From SSC4 sp964642445 (GTDB lineage Bacteria > Chloroflexota > Anaerolineae > SSC4 > Amarolineaceae): a DNA stretch of 6,861 nucleotides. Below the pieces are notes generated by a model. The model worked only from the letters and a program-made list of their open reading frames with translations. It was not told where the DNA came from and did no database searches. Shown here piece after piece: positions 5,576-6,861 of this stretch. The stretch spans positions 1-6,861 of the forward strand of contig CAZXQZ010000227.1 of NCBI GenBank assembly GCA_964642445.1, in the 5' to 3' direction. Positions within the stretch are counted from its first letter, which is position 1. Every line of letters starts with the position of its first letter. The translations under genes and the position numbers were made by a program.

Positions 5576-6853
5576 ATGGGAGAGGGAGACATACACATGG
5601 AAGGCACTGTCATCAAGCGGGTGGTCCAGGCAGCGGGGACGCCGGTGTGGGTGTATGACGCGGGGATGCTGCGGCGGCAGGTGGGTGCGGTGCTGGGGGC
5701 GACGCGGCCGGCGGGGGTGCAGGTGCGGTATGCGATGAAGGCCTGCCCGGCGACACGGGTTTTGCGCGAGATGCGGGCGCTGGGGGTGTGGATCGATGCG
5801 GTGTCGGGCAACGAGGTGCTGCGGGCGCGGCATGCGGGATTTTTGGGTGGCGGCGAGCCGCCCGTCATCTTGTTCACCAGCGATGTGTTTCGTGACCAGG
5901 CCCAGGCGGTGGTGATGGCCGAGGGGGTGCTGCCCAACCTGGGGTCGCCGGGTATGGTGCAAGAGCTGGCGCGTGCCGGTTACCGTGGCCCGATCGGCCT
6001 GCGCGTCAACCCTGGTTTTGGGCACGGGCACGTGCCGGCGTGCGATACCGGCGGCCCCAGCTCGAAACACGGGATCTGGTGGAACCAGGCGGCCGACACG
6101 GCACGCGCCGCCGTCCAGGCCGGGCAGCGCGTCGTGATGCTGCATGCCCACATCGGCAGCGGCGCCGAGCCGGCGGAGCTGTTCGACAACCTGCGGCACC
6201 TGGTCACGGTGTTTGCCGCGTTGTTCGATAGTTTACCCGACGTGGAGGCGGTCAGCCTGGGCGGCGGCGTGCCGTACAACTACCACGATCCGCACGCCCA
6301 GATCGACCTGAGCCAGCTGACTGATCTGCTGCTCACGGCGCGCCCACAGCTGGAGGCAGCGGCACGGCGTCCACTGCGCCTGGAGATCGAGCCGGGGCGT
6401 TTCCTGGTGGCCTCGGCCGGCTGCCTGGTGACGCGCGTGACCGACGTCAAACACACCGAAACCAACGCGCGCGGGCCGGGGATGACCTACGTTATGGTTG
6501 ATGCCGGCATGACCGACCTGCTGCGGCGCGCGCTGTACGGGGCATACCACCGCATGTCGGTGCTGGGGACGGGCGCCGACCGTATCCCGGAGCCACTGGT
6601 GGTGGCCGGCCCGCTCTGCGAATCGGGCGACGTGTTCACCCGCCAGGCCGATGCCATTCTGGCTCCCCGCCACCTGCCGCGCCCCGACCCGGGCGATGTC
6701 CTGATCGTACACGACGTCGGTGCCTACGGCTACGCCATGAGCTCTAACTACAACTCCATCGGCCGTGCCCCACAGGTCTGGCTGGAAGAGGACGGCTCCT
6801 GGCAATGGATGTCGCGCCGCGAAACGCTGGCGGATTTGTTGAGGACGGAGTAG
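5576..6853 (+). CDS. lysA: Diaminopimelate decarboxylase
   Basis: This enzyme decarboxylates meso-diaminopimelate to L-lysine, the last step of the DAP pathway, using pyridoxal phosphate in a fold-type III barrel. It has 425 residues, a normal length. Visible motifs are the PLP lysine in YAMKACP (K55), HAHIGSG (190-196), the phosphate-binding glycines SLGGGVPYNY (227-236), EPGRF (272-276), substrate-site CESGDVF (348-354; the Cys acts across the dimer) and GAYGYAMSSNYNS (382-394). FGHGH and SKHGIW between about 148 and 168, together with GPLCESGDVF and SSNYNS, mark the E. coli-type branch over the more common branch with YAVKAN and GGGLG. It is transcribed away from the triad operon, with no partner lysine genes in the window. 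Codon choice is odd: 9 of the first 10 arginines use CGG, against 3 of the remaining 25. The stop codon lies within a heptamer repeat that also supplies the last codons. Function is very likely. Confidence 0.95.
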   Translation: MGEGDIHMEGTVIKRVVQAAGTPVWVYDAGMLRRQVGAVLGATRPAGVQVRYAMKACPATRVLREMRALGVWIDAVSGNEVLRARHAGFLGGGEPPVILFTSDVFRDQAQAVVMAEGVLPNLGSPGMVQELARAGYRGPIGLRVNPGFGHGHVPACDTGGPSSKHGIWWNQAADTARAAVQAGQRVVMLHAHIGSGAEPAELFDNLRHLVTVFAALFDSLPDVEAVSLGGGVPYNYHDPHAQIDLSQLTDLLLTARPQLEAAARRPLRLEIEPGRFLVASAGCLVTRVTDVKHTETNARGPGMTYVMVDAGMTDLLRRALYGAYHRMSVLGTGADRIPEPLVVAGPLCESGDVFTRQADAILAPRHLPRPDPGDVLIVHDVGAYGYAMSSNYNSIGRAPQVWLEEDGSWQWMSRRETLADLLRTE

Positions 6854-6861
6854 GGAGTAGG
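6846..6861 (+). repeat. Heptamer repeat (C/G)GGAGTA at the lysA 3' end, continuing past the window
   Basis: CGGAGTA GGGAGTA GG spans the lysA stop codon and runs to the window edge. A 15-base stretch here (6845-6859) is identical to 5497-5511 upstream of lysA. The final codons ACG GAG TAG are themselves repeat sequence, so the reading frame ends inside the array. Confidence 0.8.

Noticed and set aside
5296..6199. Minus-strand frames across the lysA promoter and 5' half
   Set aside because: They oppose a well-supported lysA and cross the promoter region, and their products have no motifs and biased Thr/Pro/His/Arg composition.

Overview
The window comes from a GC-rich bacterial chromosome. 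It holds four complete genes and one gene cut by the left edge. The organism cannot be fixed from this sequence alone. The GC-rich codons, intergenic (C/G)GGAGTA heptamer repeats and mix of gene families would fit a Chloroflexota (Anaerolineae-like) genome, but that is a low-confidence guess.

Layout. Positions 1-1316 (minus) hold the N-terminal 438 codons of an ABC-type exporter half-transporter. The reading frame is open to the window edge and stops just after the Walker A region. A 130-bp gap follows. Positions 1447-5350 (minus) hold three genes transcribed in the order VWA protein, PP2C-like phosphatase, membrane-spanning protein kinase with helix-hairpin-helix (HhH) motifs. A 225-bp divergent intergenic region (5351-5575) carries two consensus -10 hexamers facing outward and a heptamer repeat. 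Positions 5576-6853 (plus) hold lysA, encoding a diaminopimelate decarboxylase of the E. coli type. The heptamer repeat reappears at the lysA stop codon and runs off the right edge. No gene-free stretch exceeds 300 bases, and I saw no tRNA, rRNA, CRISPR array or insertion sequence.

How the genes work together. The three minus-strand genes match the kinase/phosphatase/VWA set known as the TerY-P triad, and E. coli YegI, PphC (YegK) and YegL. The kinase and the PP2C enzyme probably act as an opposed phosphorylation switch. The VWA protein probably serves as a metal-dependent (MIDAS) scaffold or target. The kinase carries two membrane helices and a tandem HhH module between coiled coils, so it could link a membrane-anchored switch to nucleic acid. 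No other ter genes lie in the window. The ABC exporter lies downstream in the same orientation but has its own ribosome binding site, and nothing ties it functionally to the triad. lysA is a housekeeping gene for lysine synthesis and is divergently transcribed.
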